A stretch of DNA of 64,000 nt, taken from positions 62,001-126,000 of the forward strand of contig JAFEKR010000052.1 of the NCBI GenBank assembly GCA_019022495.1, written 5' to 3'. Position 1 is the first letter of the stretch, and each line of letters starts with the position of its first letter. Positions 48,780-62,703 of this stretch are shown here, piece after piece. The position numbers and the translations under genes are program-made. Origin of the DNA: Epichloe hybrida (Eukaryota; Ascomycota; Sordariomycetes; Hypocreales; Clavicipitaceae). The notes under the pieces were generated by a model. That model saw nothing but the letters and a program-made list of their open reading frames with translations. It had not been told where the DNA came from and ran no database searches.

Positions 48780-51700
48780 ATGGAGGGTGTGGAATCTAAT
48801 AAACCCGCTAGTCAGCAGCAAGATCAGCAGCCTGTTCAAGAAAATCAAGCTAAATCTAGCTCTATACAAGCAACCTTTAATAATTCAATTATTAAGGAAT
48901 TTAATAAAAGGGTTTATAGTTTTCCAGAGACTACTAGGCTTAAAGGAGCCGAAAATTTCGAACAATAGAAACAAGCCCTAACTATCCAATTTAGAGCTTT
49001 AGGCATGCCTAATTTTCTAGATAATCCGGAGAGTTCTAGGGCGCTAGGGGATCCGGATTAAGCTATTATCCTTATGTTACTAAGGGATAGTTATACAGAA
49101 GGACCCTAAGCCGCTATAACTTAGCAAAAATCACCTAAAGAAGCCTATAATTTACTTGTAAGGCAATATTCACATAGCATTAAAATCCAGAGAGGGTCCC
49201 TATATTCAGAATTTTATAACCTAAATTTTCAAGAGTTTAAGGGGACTCTAGAGTCCTTTAATACAGTCTTTAATAATTTACTAGCTAGATTATTGATTTC
49301 AGGGGTCCTAATTGCTCTGATAGATCAGGTTAATTAATATCTTTAATCCCTAAAATTAACCTTCCCTCAGTGGGCTAAGAGGCAACGATTCAGCATGCGT
49401 ACAAATAGGGCTATAGGGGCTCCCCTAGATGCCCTAAATCTTCAATTCTTAATAGCAGACCTTCTAGCAGAACAAAGGGATAAGTCATTTACAGTATCCA
49501 AAGCCCTGAATTATAGGGCTAAAAACCTTGAAAAGGGTGCTAAAGAAAAAGAAAAGGCCCCTAAGGATTAGAAGAAGAAAGGAGGCTCTAAAGAAAATAA
49601 GGGCTCTTCTAATTCTAATTCTTCTTCTAATAAGAAGAAGAAGAAGAAGCAAAAAGGTTAAAAATCAGATAAAAAGGATAATAAAGAGACCTCTAAAGAG
49701 GGATCTTTTATGCTAGGAAATTACAACCTTTCTAACGGTGCTCTTAAACCATATAAGAAGCCTAGCCTTTATAAGACTAGTTATAAGAGCTCTAGTAATA
49801 GTAGCTCTAATTCTAGCTCTAGTGAATCGGATGATGAAAATCAAGAAATTAAAACCTTAAATGGTTTTAATTATTACAGCAAAGACATAAAAAAGGCCCT
49901 ATTATATAATACAGGTTTAATAGTACATATAGTTAATTCTAGGGAGGTCTTTAGGGATTATATCCCCTATAAAAAGGGGGAATCCAACCCTATTATAACT
50001 AGTGGTGGCCCTATTTACACTAAGGGTCACGGTAGTGCTGTTTTTAAGGTCCTATATCAGAAAAATCCAGCTAAATATAGGACCTTAGTGCTTAAAGATA
50101 CGCTATATTTTCCTTAGCTTGATGTTAATATAGTTAGTAGACTTACGCACTATATATCTGGTGGTTGCCTTATAAAAAACCTACTTTATCTTAAAGATAG
50201 GTCTCTTATTATAACCTTAGATATAGAAAAACATGGTTTTTTCTTCCACATTAAAAACCAATCTACGCCTAAGTTATCTAAAGGGCCCTGTAATAATTCG
50301 CATTATATCCGACCTTTTACCTACGCCGCTTTTAAGGGTCATAGTTACCCTATAGAGGTTTAAATTCCCTCTAAAAAGCCGGATTAGGCTTCTGATTTAG
50401 ACAAAATTAACGAAAATGATGATAATATTGAAGAAATCGTATGGGATGATTTAGAGGAATTAGTCCCTTCTTCTTCGCCTATAGCCCCAGGTTAGGTCCC
50501 TTATAAATCTAAGGAAATAGATTTAGGGGTGTTAGAGGGCCCTAGTGAAGGAAAAGGGTCCCTAATACCTCTCCAAGAGGCCTGTGGTTCTTAAGGGGCC
50601 TAGCAGGGGACTAGTGAAGAGGGCCCTAGTCTAGATCCTAATTCAGACCCTAAGGATCTTCAATATCAACGGTTGTTAGAACTAGCTAGCCTATGGCATA
50701 TACGATTAGGGCACCTAGGTCTTCCTTTACTAAAAAAAACTAGCCTTATAACTAAAGGAATCCCTAATTTTTCTAAAATGAAGGATAAGGATTTTAGATA
50801 TATTGCTTGTAATCAATCTAAGGCAGTTAGAAGACCTAGGAAGTTAGCTATCCCTAACCCCCCTAGAGCTCTAGATTGAATAGAGGGGGATACGCTAAAA
50901 ATCAGTCCTACGCCGTATAATAAACAGTCAATTTGCTTATTTTTAGTTAATCGAAAGACTAGATATAAGTGGGTTATCTTATTACCTAATAAGGAAGGCC
51001 TAACTGTTTATAAGGCTATTAAAGGCTTCTTCAGAGGGCTTAAAAATCAACTAGGTTAATATCCTAGGCACCTTCACTTTGATGGGGGCTAGGAAATTGA
51101 TTCTAGTTGTTAAGCTTAGTTAAATTCTAAAGGGATTAAATTCACGACTTCTAGTCCCTATATCCATGAGCAAAATGAATTAGCAGAACGTTCAATTTGT
51201 ACTATTCTAGATTGATTAAGGGCTACTATCTAGTAGGCAAAATTACCGTTATTTTTATAGTGTTTTGTATTACCTGCAGTTGTTAACCTAGTTAATATAA
51301 CTGCTAATACTACTAAGGATGAAAGCCCTAAATAGCTGCTATCTAGGGAGCTAAATCAGCCTTATATAACTGATATTAGTAGTATTAGAGCTATAGGATC
51401 TCACTGTGAGATTCTAATCCCCCTGGAAAAACAACCTAAAGCCTAGAAGTTAGCAGCTAGGACTATCCCTAGAAGGCTTTTAGCTACACTAGGTTCTAAC
51501 ACCTACCTAGTGTACATCCCCTCTAAAAGGCTAGTTATAAAGACTAGCTTTATTAAGATTATAAAACCTATAGGCCTTGTTTCTAAAGGCTTACCTAGGA
51601 TTTCTATAGGGGATAACCCTTTAGAGGGGGAAAATGATTTAGATTAACAACATCTAGATTAAGGTTCAAAGGATTACCCTATAGATAACATAGGTATCCC

Positions 51701-53575
51701 TATAGGTTAAGAAAAACCACCTATAGGCCCTAAAGAACCCCCTAAAGGCTTAATTCCAGCGAATCCCATACAGGCGTAGCCTATAACTCAACCAGGAAAT
51801 CAGATTTCGACTTCGGACCTTGATTTTAACAAAATTATCGATTTTAACCCTAATATTAACCCTATGGATGTTAATATTAGTTCCCCTTCTTCTCTAGATT
51901 TCATAAAAGAAATCTGCTTTAAGGTACAGGAGAAGCTAAAGGAAAAGAATCCTATTAGCCCTAAGCCTAAGACCTAGAAGCAGGCTATATCTAGCCCTAA
52001 AAGGGATAAATAGATAGAAGCCACGTATAAGGAATACAAACAGCTTCTAAAGGCTAGTACTTTTAAATTTATAGGGAAGGATTAAATCCCTAAGGGCCGA
52101 AAAGTACTAAAGAATAGGCTTGTTTATAAGCTTAAAAAGGATAAAGAAAATAATCCTTTAAAATATAAGGCTTAACTTGTTACTAAGGGATTTATGCAAA
52201 TTAAAGGCCTAGATTACCTAGAGACCTTCGCTGCCACAAGCATTCCCCCTAGCTGGAGGATTTTACTAGCCCTAGCGGCTTGGAATAACTAGGAAATCAA
52301 ATAAATCGATTTTATAGGAGCTTTTCTTAATAGTAAGCTATAACAACAGATTTATATGGTTATTCTAGAAGGGTTTATTGAATTCCTTAAGGTAAATCCT
52401 AAACTAGCTAAATTAGCTAGAAGTTTTAGCTAGAAACCTTCTAAAGATTAAGTAATTTTATTACAGAAGTCTTTATACGGCCTAAAACAAAGCTTAAGGG
52501 AATAGTAACAAGCGCTAATATTAGTGCTTAAATCCCTAGGATTTAACCCTTTAATATCTAACCTAGCTATCTTTTTTAATCCTTTAACCAAAACCTTTGT
52601 CATTACGTATATTAATAATTATCTTCTAATTAGACCGGATTTATCTTATATCCAAAGGCTTAAAAAGGAACTTCATAAAGTCTATCTAATAGAAGATAGG
52701 GGGCCTGCTGAATTCTTCTTAGGGGTTCAAATTGTACGAGATAGGCCTAATAGAATACTAAAAATTCATCAATCTTAGTATATATTAGAAGCCTTAAAAC
52801 AATTTAATATGCTAGATAGTAAGCCTATTAGCATACCTCTTTAGCTAGGCGTTTTAGCTACGCAAATAACTAAGCTTTTAATAGCTAGCGAAATCAAGCT
52901 TTATCAGTGCATTATAGGGACTATAATATACCTAATATTACTTACAAGGCCTAATACAGCTTTTACGCTACAGTGGTTATTTACTACACTAGCTAGCCCT
53001 TATATAAAACACCTAAAAGCAGCTAAAAATCTACTAAGGTATCTATTAGGGACTAGATTCCTTGCTATTATCTATAGGGGAGACCCTAAAGGTTTAGTTA
53101 GCAAAAGCCTAATAGGTTATTACGATAGTGATTTTATAAGGGATAAAAAGACCTTAAAATTAACCTATGCTTATCTATTTAAGCTAGCTGGCGGACCTAT
53201 TAGCTAGAAATCAAAGAAAGCTAGTATAATAGCTCTATTAACACTAGAAGCTAAAGCTAATGCTATCTGCGAGACCTTCCGGGAGCTTTAGTGGCTTCAG
53301 GGCTTATTTAAGGAGCTAAAAACCCCTATTTCTCCCCCTATCCAGATATATTACGATAATCAAGGCGCTATAACTACTGCTTATAACCCTGCTTTACATA
53401 GTCATACAAAGCATACATTACTAAAGTTTAACTATATTAGGCAACAGGTTTTAGAGGGTTTAGCTAAGATCGAATATCTAGATACGAAGTCAATGCCTAT
53501 AAATAGTCTTACGAAACCTCTTTCTAGACCTCTTCATTAGGCTTTTATTAAGCTTTTAGGGCTTAATAATTATTA
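48780..53575 (+). pseudogene. Degenerate gag-pol of Copia B
   Basis: Domain order is Copia (integrase before RT). The gag remnant starts at ATG 48,780 and ends in a Lys/Ser-rich linker (49,500-49,860). The protease is 'NTGLIVHIVN' at 49,908, from DTG-A-HI with Asp lost. The GAG-pre-integrase domain is at 50,673-50,879 ('WHIRLGHLG'), integrase at about 50,880-51,230, and RT at about 52,080-52,800 with the active site YINN at 52,608-52,619 (from YVDD). RNase H is at about 53,100-53,310 ('GGPISWKSKKASIIALLTLEA' region). Catalytic Asp to Asn changes plus many TAG/TAA codons mean no active enzyme. Confidence 0.88.
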
Positions 53576-53786
53576 AACCAACAACTAATTCCCTTCAATA
53601 GGGAACTAAAAAACAACGTCAAAAAGGGAGCTATATTTAACAATAGCTAGGAATTCAAAAAGGGGGTCTTTTATTTTTTTCCTGTTTTTCCCTTTTATCT
53701 ATTATTATCAAAAGTTATTGTTTTTTACCCTATAGTCTCTTTGTACACTTCTAATTGCTTTAAATGTAATTCTTTTGTAGAGGGGG

Positions 53787-54611
53787 TGTTAAAAATAAGA
53801 CTTATTTTTAGCCCTTTTTCTAGTTAAAGAACCTTCTTATTACTAGCTTGCTTTGCAAGTCTAACAGCTGCACTGCAGCTGTCAACGGTCGCGAGGGCAG
53901 CTATCAATGGCTGCGTCGCAGCTGTCAATAGCTGCGACTAACCATATAAATAACTAATTAGTCAATTGCGTTGTGGCTACAAGTGTAGCTATAACTACGC
54001 TACTAGTAATTAGGTAAGCTAAGGTAATGTAAGCTAGGGTGACGTAAGCAGGTTACCCTACATATAACTTACCCTATAGCTATCTTTAACAATGATTTTC
54101 TCTTTATCTAGAGGTTATATAAAAGTTTTATATATAGCAAATTAAAGCTTAAAGATAAGGCTTTCTCTTTATATAAGGTTATTTTTTGGACTAAAAGTTA
54201 GTGCATATAGGTTACTAGCTAGTATAGTAGTGAGTTGATTTTTTGGTTTTTGCATATAAATGAATTTTGCGGAAAATCAAAAGTGGCCTGTAAGACCCTG
54301 TTAGCAGCCCGGATTCACTAATATAGTTGGTAGGTTTATAAGAGAAAGAAGATCTTTTTAACTAGCTAGATAGCTAGTCCTCTTAACTAATAACAGCCGC
54401 ATTGCCTGTACAACGTATCTAAAATCAATTCTATTACTCTATAAGATATTATAAAAGTGATCTAAATTAAATTCTATTAGTTAATAACTACCATAACCTT
54501 CCGTTACGTTACGTTAATTGATTTAACGTTGCAGCCCTATTGGTCCCTGACCGTAGAGCTTGCACCCGTACAGCTGTTGCTAGCTGGCAACTAGCTCCCT
54601 ACATTTCAATA
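53787..54611 (+). repeat. 3' LTR of Copia B
   Basis: 825 bp, same ends and length as the 5' LTR, directly after the polypurine tract. The unmutated version of several CAGCTG sites is kept here (for example GCTGCACTGCAGCTG against GCTACACTGCAGCTG). Confidence 0.93.
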
Positions 54612-54662
54612 CTATGATTAATATCGCGCGTTAACAATCATGTTAAAAGAGAGAGGTTTTAG

Positions 54663-54862
54663 TATTAGAACAAAGGTAATATTAATTACGCGTCGTAGCC
54701 ACAATTACTTAGTAAAAGCTTAGGCCACGCGCGCGCCCTACGCGTGACTTATAACCTAGCCTATTAATTAGCTAGGAAATATAGGGCTATAAACACATAA
54801 CCCCCTTTCCTTCTATTATTATAAATTCTAGCCTTTTAACTTCTCTTTTTATACATATATAA
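54663..54862 (+). repeat. Truncated 3' LTR of Copia A copy 2
   Basis: First about 200 bp of the LTR (start TATTAGAAC from TGTTAGAAC), breaking off after 'atataac'. Family R begins at 54,863. Confidence 0.8.
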
Positions 54863-56154
54863 CCAGAGCTTTACATGTAGTGTAGTAAATGTAGTATTTT
54901 GACTTTCCTTGTAGTATGTAGTGTAGTGAATTGTAGTGTAGTGTAGTATATAGTGTAGTGTAGTAAATACTACACTACACTACAAATACTACATGTAGTA
55001 TAAGGCTAAAAATAAAAGTAGGGCATATTAATATCTTATAATATTCTTCATATTTTTCTTTATTAACTTAATATTAGCTTTCTTTTTTATTAGAATTTAG
55101 TTATTTAGTTATAAATCTTTAAAGTTTATACTTATTTAAACTATTAAGCTTATAATAGGAATAGGGTAGCTAAGTATGGTATTTTTAGTATTACTATATA
55201 ACTCTATTTATTTCCTAAATTCTAAAGGTTATTTTATCTTTCTAGATTTTTAATTAGATTTAATATTCATTTTAATATACGTTTTTTACTTTAAATCTAA
55301 GATTTACCCTAAAGAAATTATTTACTATTATATATAAATAGGATAATAAATCTAATAATAATATATTTATAAAGATAAGCTATTTATAATAAATAAATAT
55401 TTTTACTTTATATTATAGAAGGGTTTTTAGCTATATATTTTCTTTTATTATAATTATAAATAATTATATTAAGTTTTTAGGTTTTTTAAGTTAAAAGAAA
55501 TGTAAAAACCCTTAAAAAAGCTTTGAAAAAGTAGCTAGAATATTATTCTTATAATATTAAAAAGAAATATAATATATTTTCCTTTATTACTAAAATTAGA
55601 AAAAAAAGCTTTAAAAGTAAGCTTAAGAATGTATACTATTTTTAGCTTACTTACTTAGCTATATATTATACTAAAAAGTAGGTTTAAAAGTAAACCTTAT
55701 TAACTATACCTTTTATTTACTAATAGTTTCTATGCTTTTTCTATAAATTCGTCTAAAGAAAAAGATATATTAATAAAAGTGGGTCTAAAGTAAGTCCTTA
55801 TAATTATACCTTTACTTACTAATAACCTTTATGCTTTTTCTATAATATAGTCTTAGAAAAAGGAGGTATTAATAAAAGTGGGTCTAAAGTAAGTCCTTAT
55901 AATTATACCTTTACTTACTAATAACCTTTATGCTTTTTCTATAATATAGTCTTAGAAAAAGGAGGTATTAATAAAAGTGGGTCTAAAGTGGGTCCTTATA
56001 ATTATACCTCTACTTCCTAATAACTTTTATGCTTTTTTCTATAATCTAGTCTTAGAAAAAGGAGGTATTAATAAAAGTGGGTCTAAAATGGGTCCTTATA
56101 ATTATCCCTCTACTTCCTAATAACTTTTATGCTTTTTTCTATAATCTAGTCTTA
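54863..56154 (+). repeat. Repeat family R, forward copy (left part)
   Basis: Opens with (TGTAG)n and its reverse complement (54,870-55,005). The following AT-rich body matches the reverse complement of 5,650-6,300. 97-bp tandem units begin at about 55,774, 55,870, 55,967 and 56,069 ('ataaaagtgggtctaaa'). The LINE insertion interrupts the last unit. Confidence 0.75.
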
Positions 56155-59100
56155 ATCTTTTACTATAAACTTCCGCACCGCTCTAAAGGTCTGGAATCGC
56201 CTCTAAAATACAAACCACATCAATATTTGAATTCCTCGCCTCCGTTTACCCCCCCCCATGATATTATATTACAATAGAGCTAGTGGCGGGAGTGTAAACG
56301 TGCTAATAGTAATTAACTTAGGAGAAAGGGGGCTAGTATAGAGCTACCACTACCTAAACGTAGGAATAGGATAGTTTAACGTTTAGAGCAGCAAGAATAA
56401 CCCTATAATAGACTAAAACTAATTCGAACATCTAGATAATATAAAATACTATAATAAAATCATAAGCCTTATCCCTAGTAATAAAGTTACTTAGGTATAG
56501 TATATTACTAAAGCCATTGCTAGATAGGCAGCAGACTGTGCCTAAGCTAAAGCAAAGGTAATAAACTATAATAATAGTAATATCTATACTACTAAAGAAG
56601 CCCTTAAATAAGCCCTTAAAGAGGCTATTAAAGAAGGAGCTAAAGGAAGTAACACTCTAACCTAGGTAGGCATTACCACTAGCCTAGCCCCTAAATAAAT
56701 AAATAACTTACCTCCCCCCCTCTAGATCCCTAGTAGATAGAACTAAGAGGTACTTATTAAAGGGAACACTATCTAGGAATCGCTCTAGTCTAGGGGCGTG
56801 GAAGATATAGTAATAGTAGTAAATAAAGCTATAGGCTAGACTATAGTAGTAGTAGCTAGAAGACTCCCTAGCGGGGATATAATTATTACCTTTAAAGGAA
56901 ATACTACCTAATATAGAGAAGACTAAAAATGGATTACTAAAGCATTTAGGCTAGAGGTAACCCTCCACTATTACGTACTTAGCGTTATTATTAAAGGATT
57001 CCTAACTAAACATACCTCTCTTAAGAACTTAGTAATAGAAATTAGAAAGGCTAATAAGGTAAATATAGTAAAGGTAATAGCAAGATAACCCTAGGGCAAA
57101 GGCGCCTAAAGAACTACTCTAATACTAGGCCTAGCTAAAGTAAAAGATACTAATAAGATATACTAAGATAGCATAGTCTTTAAAGCGGAGCTTTTCTAAA
57201 CTAAACTATATAATAAGACCTTATAACCCTAATAGTGCTATAATTGCTTTTAAACTAGCTATATAGCTAAGTTTTGTAAGGTAGCACTAAGGTGTAGTAG
57301 GTGTAGAGCTAGCTATTATAAGGATAGAGAGTCCTCCTACCTAGTAAAAGACAGATAGGTAAAGGAGAATTATATCCTATGCTCTAGACTATACCTAGCC
57401 TAGTTAAGGGACTATTCTGTCCTAAAAGAGAAGTGAAATGCTACTAAAGTGGGATATCTTAAATAGCCCTCCTGCTTTACTACCTACTCCCTAAGCAGAG
57501 GCTTAACTACACCCTATAAGAGACCTAGTATAGTAGCGGAACCTATTATTATAGTAAGTAGAAAGAGAGGACGCCTTATAAATATGGAATAAAGCGCTAA
57601 ATAACTAAGATTAGGAAGCATTAGATAGTACGCGGAGTGACTTAGAGCTAGAATAAAGCTAGTATAAGATAGCAGTAACTAATAACCCCCCTAATTAACA
57701 TAATAATGTTATAAGTCCTTTTCTAGAATATAAACAAAAAGAATAAACTAGTATATATAGCGCTCCGTTACCAGACTAACATAGACGTAATCGCGATCTA
57801 AGAATAGGAACACATAAGAAACCCATAGCCCCTAGCACTAGGCCTTACCTAGTTCTAACTCATATATTATAATAGATATAATGTAGTATATATAAATAAG
57901 AAACACAGAGTAAGGTTATGGTTAGCCTAGGGAGGGACTAACTAGTTACTAGTAAAGCTATAAGGAGTTAATATTTACTCCCTTTACTTAGAGGGATATA
58001 GTAATAACTAGAACACCCCTATTTGCATAATTAACCTAGAGAAGCCCTATAACTAAAGCGTATTTATAGGTAACTTTAACTAAAAGCACCCCCTCTAGGA
58101 TAAGCTAAATAGGAAAACTAATAGAGTAGATAAATTACTAGAGTTTATAGACTAGTAGAGGCTTAGACTTATTACACCCTAGGGCAAGCCTATAAGACAA
58201 TATAAAGATAATAGAGATAGTACTATTAATCTAGCATAGGCTACGCTAGATATTAGAGTCTACTATAAAGGCGCTAAAGACATCCCTAGATTTAACTATA
58301 TCCTATAACTAATTAGTATCTTTAACAAATAGTAGGAAGCTATCCCCTAGGTCCTTAGATATGTATAGGGAGCTATAAACTAACTACATATAAAGGCAGA
58401 GGCTATGATTAGACTCTAGCCTAAGAACGCGCTAGACCTATGCAATAAAGAGGGAATAGATAACTATATAACATAGCTTATTATAAGCCTATAATAGATT
58501 ATAGATAAGGTAGTCCTAAAGAAGGCCTAGGGACTCCCTAGCCTAGAGGCATAGTAGTTAAGGAAAGCCTAAGAGTTAGTTAGCAAAGCAAGGTAAGCTA
58601 AGAGATAATAGAGACGCTAGAGAACTAATATAAACTAGTAAGCCTATACTAAGGCAGATAAGGACTAAGAACGTGTTATAAGGGAAGAGAAAAGAAATGT
58701 ATAGAGGGACGCATTATAAAAGGCTAATATATAGGAAAAAGACGGAGGGGTCTGGAGGCTTAAGAGATAGGCCTAGCTTTAAAGCTAGGCCCCCCTAGAG
58801 CTCCCTAGACTCCCTAAGCTAGAAAGAAGCAAAAATAACCCTAACCTAGCTACCACATATAATAATAAGGCTAGTGTACTAGCACAAAGATTCTTCCCTA
58901 AGCTAATGGCGGACCTCTTGTATATACTAGACCTCTCCTTCCTAGAGCTAGAAAACGCACCGTTACTAGACAAAGAATGATTTAGGCAAGAGGAGATTAA
59001 TAATATTCTAGTAAATATAGCTAGTTAGAAGGCACTAGGGGATGACAAACTCCTAGCGGGCCTTATTAAAGCCTATGATAACCTAGCTAAAGATACTATA

Positions 59101-62100
59101 GCTAGGCTTCTAAATATAGTCCTAGAAATAGGATACTTCCTAGCCTACTTCTAAACTATAAGAGTAGTGGTAATTAGGAAACCTAGCAAAACTACTAAGG
59201 AAATAAGGAGAGCTAATATATGGAAACTAATCTTACTACTTAATATAGTAGGAAAGATTATAGAAGCAGCAATAGCAAAGTAACTTATAGCCTTTACTAA
59301 GGTAGAGGGGCTACTCCCTAAACTCTAGATAGGTAATAGGATAAATAGATTAATAGAAACTATAATAAGAGTCCTTATTAAATGCGTTAGGGAGGCCTAG
59401 GGTAGGGGCGGTATTACCTTACTAGTGTAAATAAACATATCTTTAGCGTTTAATAGAGTTAGCTACCTATACCTAATATACTTACTTATAAAGATAGGAG
59501 TCCTATGATAGCTAATAGTAGTAATATAAAGCTTCCTCACGGATAGAATAAGCTAGCTTAGCTTTAATAGAGGACTCTCTAGACTATTTATAATTAAGGC
59601 TAGTACCCTATAGGGTTTACCCCTCTCCCTAATTCTCTTCTTACTTTACTTAGTAAAGCTTTACATCTGCCTCTAGGCTATTCTAGGCATAGTAGCTATA
59701 GGATTTACAGATAATATAAATATAGTAGCCTTTAGTAAGAATATAGCATAGACCTAGAGGAGACTAGAGGCCGCGTAGAAGATTTACAAGGAATAGGTAA
59801 AGTAAGTAGGAGTTAAGTTTAACCTAGCTAAAACTAAACTTATACACTTTAGTAAGTCCTATAGACCTCCCTAGGCTAGAGTCTAACTTAAAGTAAAGGA
59901 GATAGCGCCTATAGAATTATATAGATTCCTAGGAGTGTAGGTTAATAGAAAACTTAACTAGAGCGCCTATAGAAATATCCTTAAGGGTAACCTAGCCTAG
60001 CAGTAGCTTATACTCTCTAAGCTAGTGGTATTAGCCTAGGGATATAGCTTTAGAGATACTAGACTTTTATATATGCAGGTAGTCTAGCCTATCCTTACCT
60101 ATAGAGTAAGCGCTTATTACACCCCTACTAAGAAAGGAGGAAAGCTAAGAGAAGTGGTAAAAAGCTTTATAGCAAATTAATTAGCCTACCTCTAGATTAT
60201 CGCAAGGGCGTTTAAGGCCATACCTATTACATAACTAGAGGTTAAGACCTGCGTCCCCCCCCTTAACCTCTACCTAAATAAGATAAAGCAAAGGTTTAAA
60301 GATAGAATTATTAATAGTGGGATAGTAAGGATAATCTAAGCCGTAGCTGACTTGGTTACGATAGTACTATACTGTAGGAGAAGACTCTTACTTATTAATA
60401 ATAAGCTAGATATAAATATAGATAAGGAATAGAAGAAACATTAGGAGGACTAGCATAATAAGGAGAGGCTAGCCTGGAGTAGACGCGTTAGAGAACTAAC
60501 TAAAGACTAACTACCCTCCTGTAACCTAAAGGAAATCTAGGAATTCCACACTAATATAGATAAGTATATCTCTTTGATAATTATCTAACTACACATAGGA
60601 AAGATAGGCCTAAATAAGTTCCTATTCCAAAGAAAGGTTCCCAGGGTGGTTTCGCCCCTATATAGCTATAGTTAAGCTATAGAAGACTAATACCACGTAC
60701 TAGTTAATTACAGTAAATACAACTATAGGCAACCTTGGTAGCGATAGCCCGCTAACACATAGGAGGCAAGGCTAGCCCTAAATAAACCTTGAAAAGTAAA
60801 ATATTTAGCTAAATAGTTCCTTAGCACAAGATAACTCTAATATTACTTGTTAGCATAGGAGCTAGCTATAAGATAGCTTAGAATACCTCTAGACCTAGGC
60901 TAACTTTATTAACAGATGGAAAACCTCCTAATTATAAATCTAGCATAGGGGATGGAATAAATAGTGTAGGCATAGAGGCGGGCTAGGGGAGGGACTAATT
61001 TCATAATTTATAATTATAATAAAGAACATTTAGGTCTAGAACTATTATTAGATTAATTTTAACTATAAACTCCAGGTATTATAAGTCCTACTAGCCTACT
61101 ACTATCCTTACTCTAAACTAAAATTAAGCCACTACCTTATTTCTCCTCTAGAAGGGGGGTTACACCTATAGCCACCTAGTCGCAACTCTTTATAGGGATA
61201 ATAGTAAGTAAGAGATAGTTTGTCTTTACTACACACGCGTTAAGGTATATAAGCTAAAAGATAAGCTTAGTATACTATTCCTTAGAGAAACTAGCCTAGT
61301 CTAGGCTTACTACTAAGGCGCTTTATTTCTTCTTTGCCTAATTACTAGTGTAAAGCTTCTTAACCTAGTCTTAGAAGCCTTCTAGAGTCTATTAAGGAGG
61401 ATATTAGAGCTAGAACAGACCCGCTACTAGGCTAGAGCAGACTTACCTTACCCCTATTAGCTATAGAAGCCTAGGTCTTAACTAACTACTAGTGCTTATT
61501 CTAGTTACTAGATATATTTAGCTATATAGTAGATTAGACATAGAACTAAGCTAGAATAGAGGTAATTATTACCTAGTAGTATTAATAGTTCTAAACCTAA
61601 TAGTTAAAACACACATTAGTAGCCGCCCCTATCTAGTAAGTTAGCCCTATTACTAAGCTAGAGTAGGGCTAACTTACTAATAATAAGATAGCACTAATGC
61701 CTAAGGTCCCAAATTAAACAAGACTTATAGGACATGTATTAGACTTCTCTTAGTATACTAAGCTAAGGCGAATTAGCAGCGGACTAGGCCTAGAATAGAG
61801 GTAAATATAACTCATAGACAAACCCTTTTCTATTACCTACGCGTATTGCTTCTTAGTTATAGACTTCCTTAGGAAGTCCTTATACTTATGGGATTCCTAG
61901 GCGAATTAGAGTTAGATAAGTAGTAACACTAGAGTACTTATAGCTTCTAGCGCTATTATACTAGATTTATTCTAAATCTATAGCAAATATTAGCAAATAA
62001 CCTAACCCTAGCCTAGGATAGCCTTAAATAGCTAGAAAGAAAAGAAAAACCTATAGGAAGTTTAATATAAAGAGAAGAAAGAGACTAGGACCCTAGGGGG

Positions 62101-62703
62101 GGGAGAGCTCTTTTTATACCTATAGAGGGGGGGGGGGGGATAATTTAGATAACTTACTTAAAAACAAAGCATAACATAATTAACAAATCTAACAACACAT
62201 AAGTAATCTTAACCTAGGACTATACTAGTCTAGGGCTATAACTACCCTCCCCTATACTAATTAAATAAAACTAGGTGCTTAGACTTTACTAGATATATAA
62301 GGTAGGAATAGGCTAGAGATAGCTAAAAAGTAAGGCTATAGGAAGAGTTAGCATAAAGTAAATAAGAAGTGAATTAACACTATAAATCTAATTTACTTTA
62401 CCCTAGCCTAAAGCAAAGAGACTTAGGATAGATATTTATTACACTAGAATAGGACTAGAAGGGGCTTATTTTATATATTTTTCCTTTCTTTTTTCTTTTT
62501 AATAGGATAAGGCTAGCGTAAGCTAGTAATAAACACCTATAATAGGAAACACACTAAGTAGCGTAGACCTGTTACAGGGCTAGCGCTAGCCTGTACATAG
62601 ACGTAAGGGGGTTTTTCTTCCTAGTATAGGGTTTTCCCTTTTAACTTAGTAGTAGGAGTACTAGTAATAGCTATCTATAGAGCTAACTAGCGTAAATAAT
62701 ATA
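56155..62703 (+). mobile_element. LINE (non-LTR) retrotransposon, Tad1-like, full-length, RIP-mutated
   Basis: 6,549 bp between two copies of the 15-bp target duplication TATAATCTAGTCTTA (56,140-56,154 and 62,704-62,718). ORF1 remnant with zinc-knuckle Cys residues is at about 57,235-57,330. ORF2 remnant has an apurinic-type endonuclease ('DVIAI-E' about 57,785; 'GNFN' from GDFN about 58,070), reverse transcriptase ('ISLAFNRV' about 59,445, 'GLPLSLILFLLY' about 59,615, FTDN at 59,704-59,715 from FADD) and RNase H ('GINSVGIEAG' about 60,955-60,985). Presence of RNase H after RT fits the Tad/I group. Stops and Asp-to-Asn changes make it inactive. Confidence 0.88.
57750..61000 (+). pseudogene. 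Degenerate LINE ORF2 (endonuclease-RT-RNase H)
   Basis: Single underlying frame set broken by TAA/TAG at expected Gln/Trp positions. The endonuclease, RT and RNase H motifs listed for the element occur in canonical order and spacing. The minus-strand open frame at 58,785-58,973 is a chance shadow. Confidence 0.8.

Larger units (their letters stand above)
47500..54611 (+). mobile_element. Complete Ty1/Copia retrotransposon, family B, nested in Copia A
   Basis: 7,112 bp with two LTRs of exactly 825 bp, a primer-binding site, tandem-repeat leader, gag-pol remnant and a polypurine tract (AGAGGGGG) at 53,779-53,786. It is flanked by the 5-bp duplication CTATG (47,495-47,499 and 54,612-54,616). 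Copia A copy 1 has a single CTATG at 4,729-4,733, the empty site. RIP here is milder than in A: several frames of 60-135 codons survive. This is the youngest Copia insertion in the window. Confidence 0.95.
41166..54862 (+). mobile_element. Ty1/Copia family A copy 2, split by Copia B
   Basis: Second copy of the element at 1-5,086. Its parts are 41,166-47,499 and 54,617-54,862 (own length about 6.6 kb). It starts with a 289-bp 5' LTR, then leader, gag with zinc knuckle at about 43,566-43,610, and pol through 47,100. RT traces are near 45,720-46,010. The 3' LTR is cut at 54,862. In-frame stops and TpA excess throughout; copies 1 and 2 differ mainly by C/T and G/A, as expected if RIP acted separately on each. 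Confidence 0.88.

Noticed and set aside
58785..58973. 62-codon minus-strand frame within the LINE
   Set aside because: Antisense to ORF2 coding remnant; no independent support.
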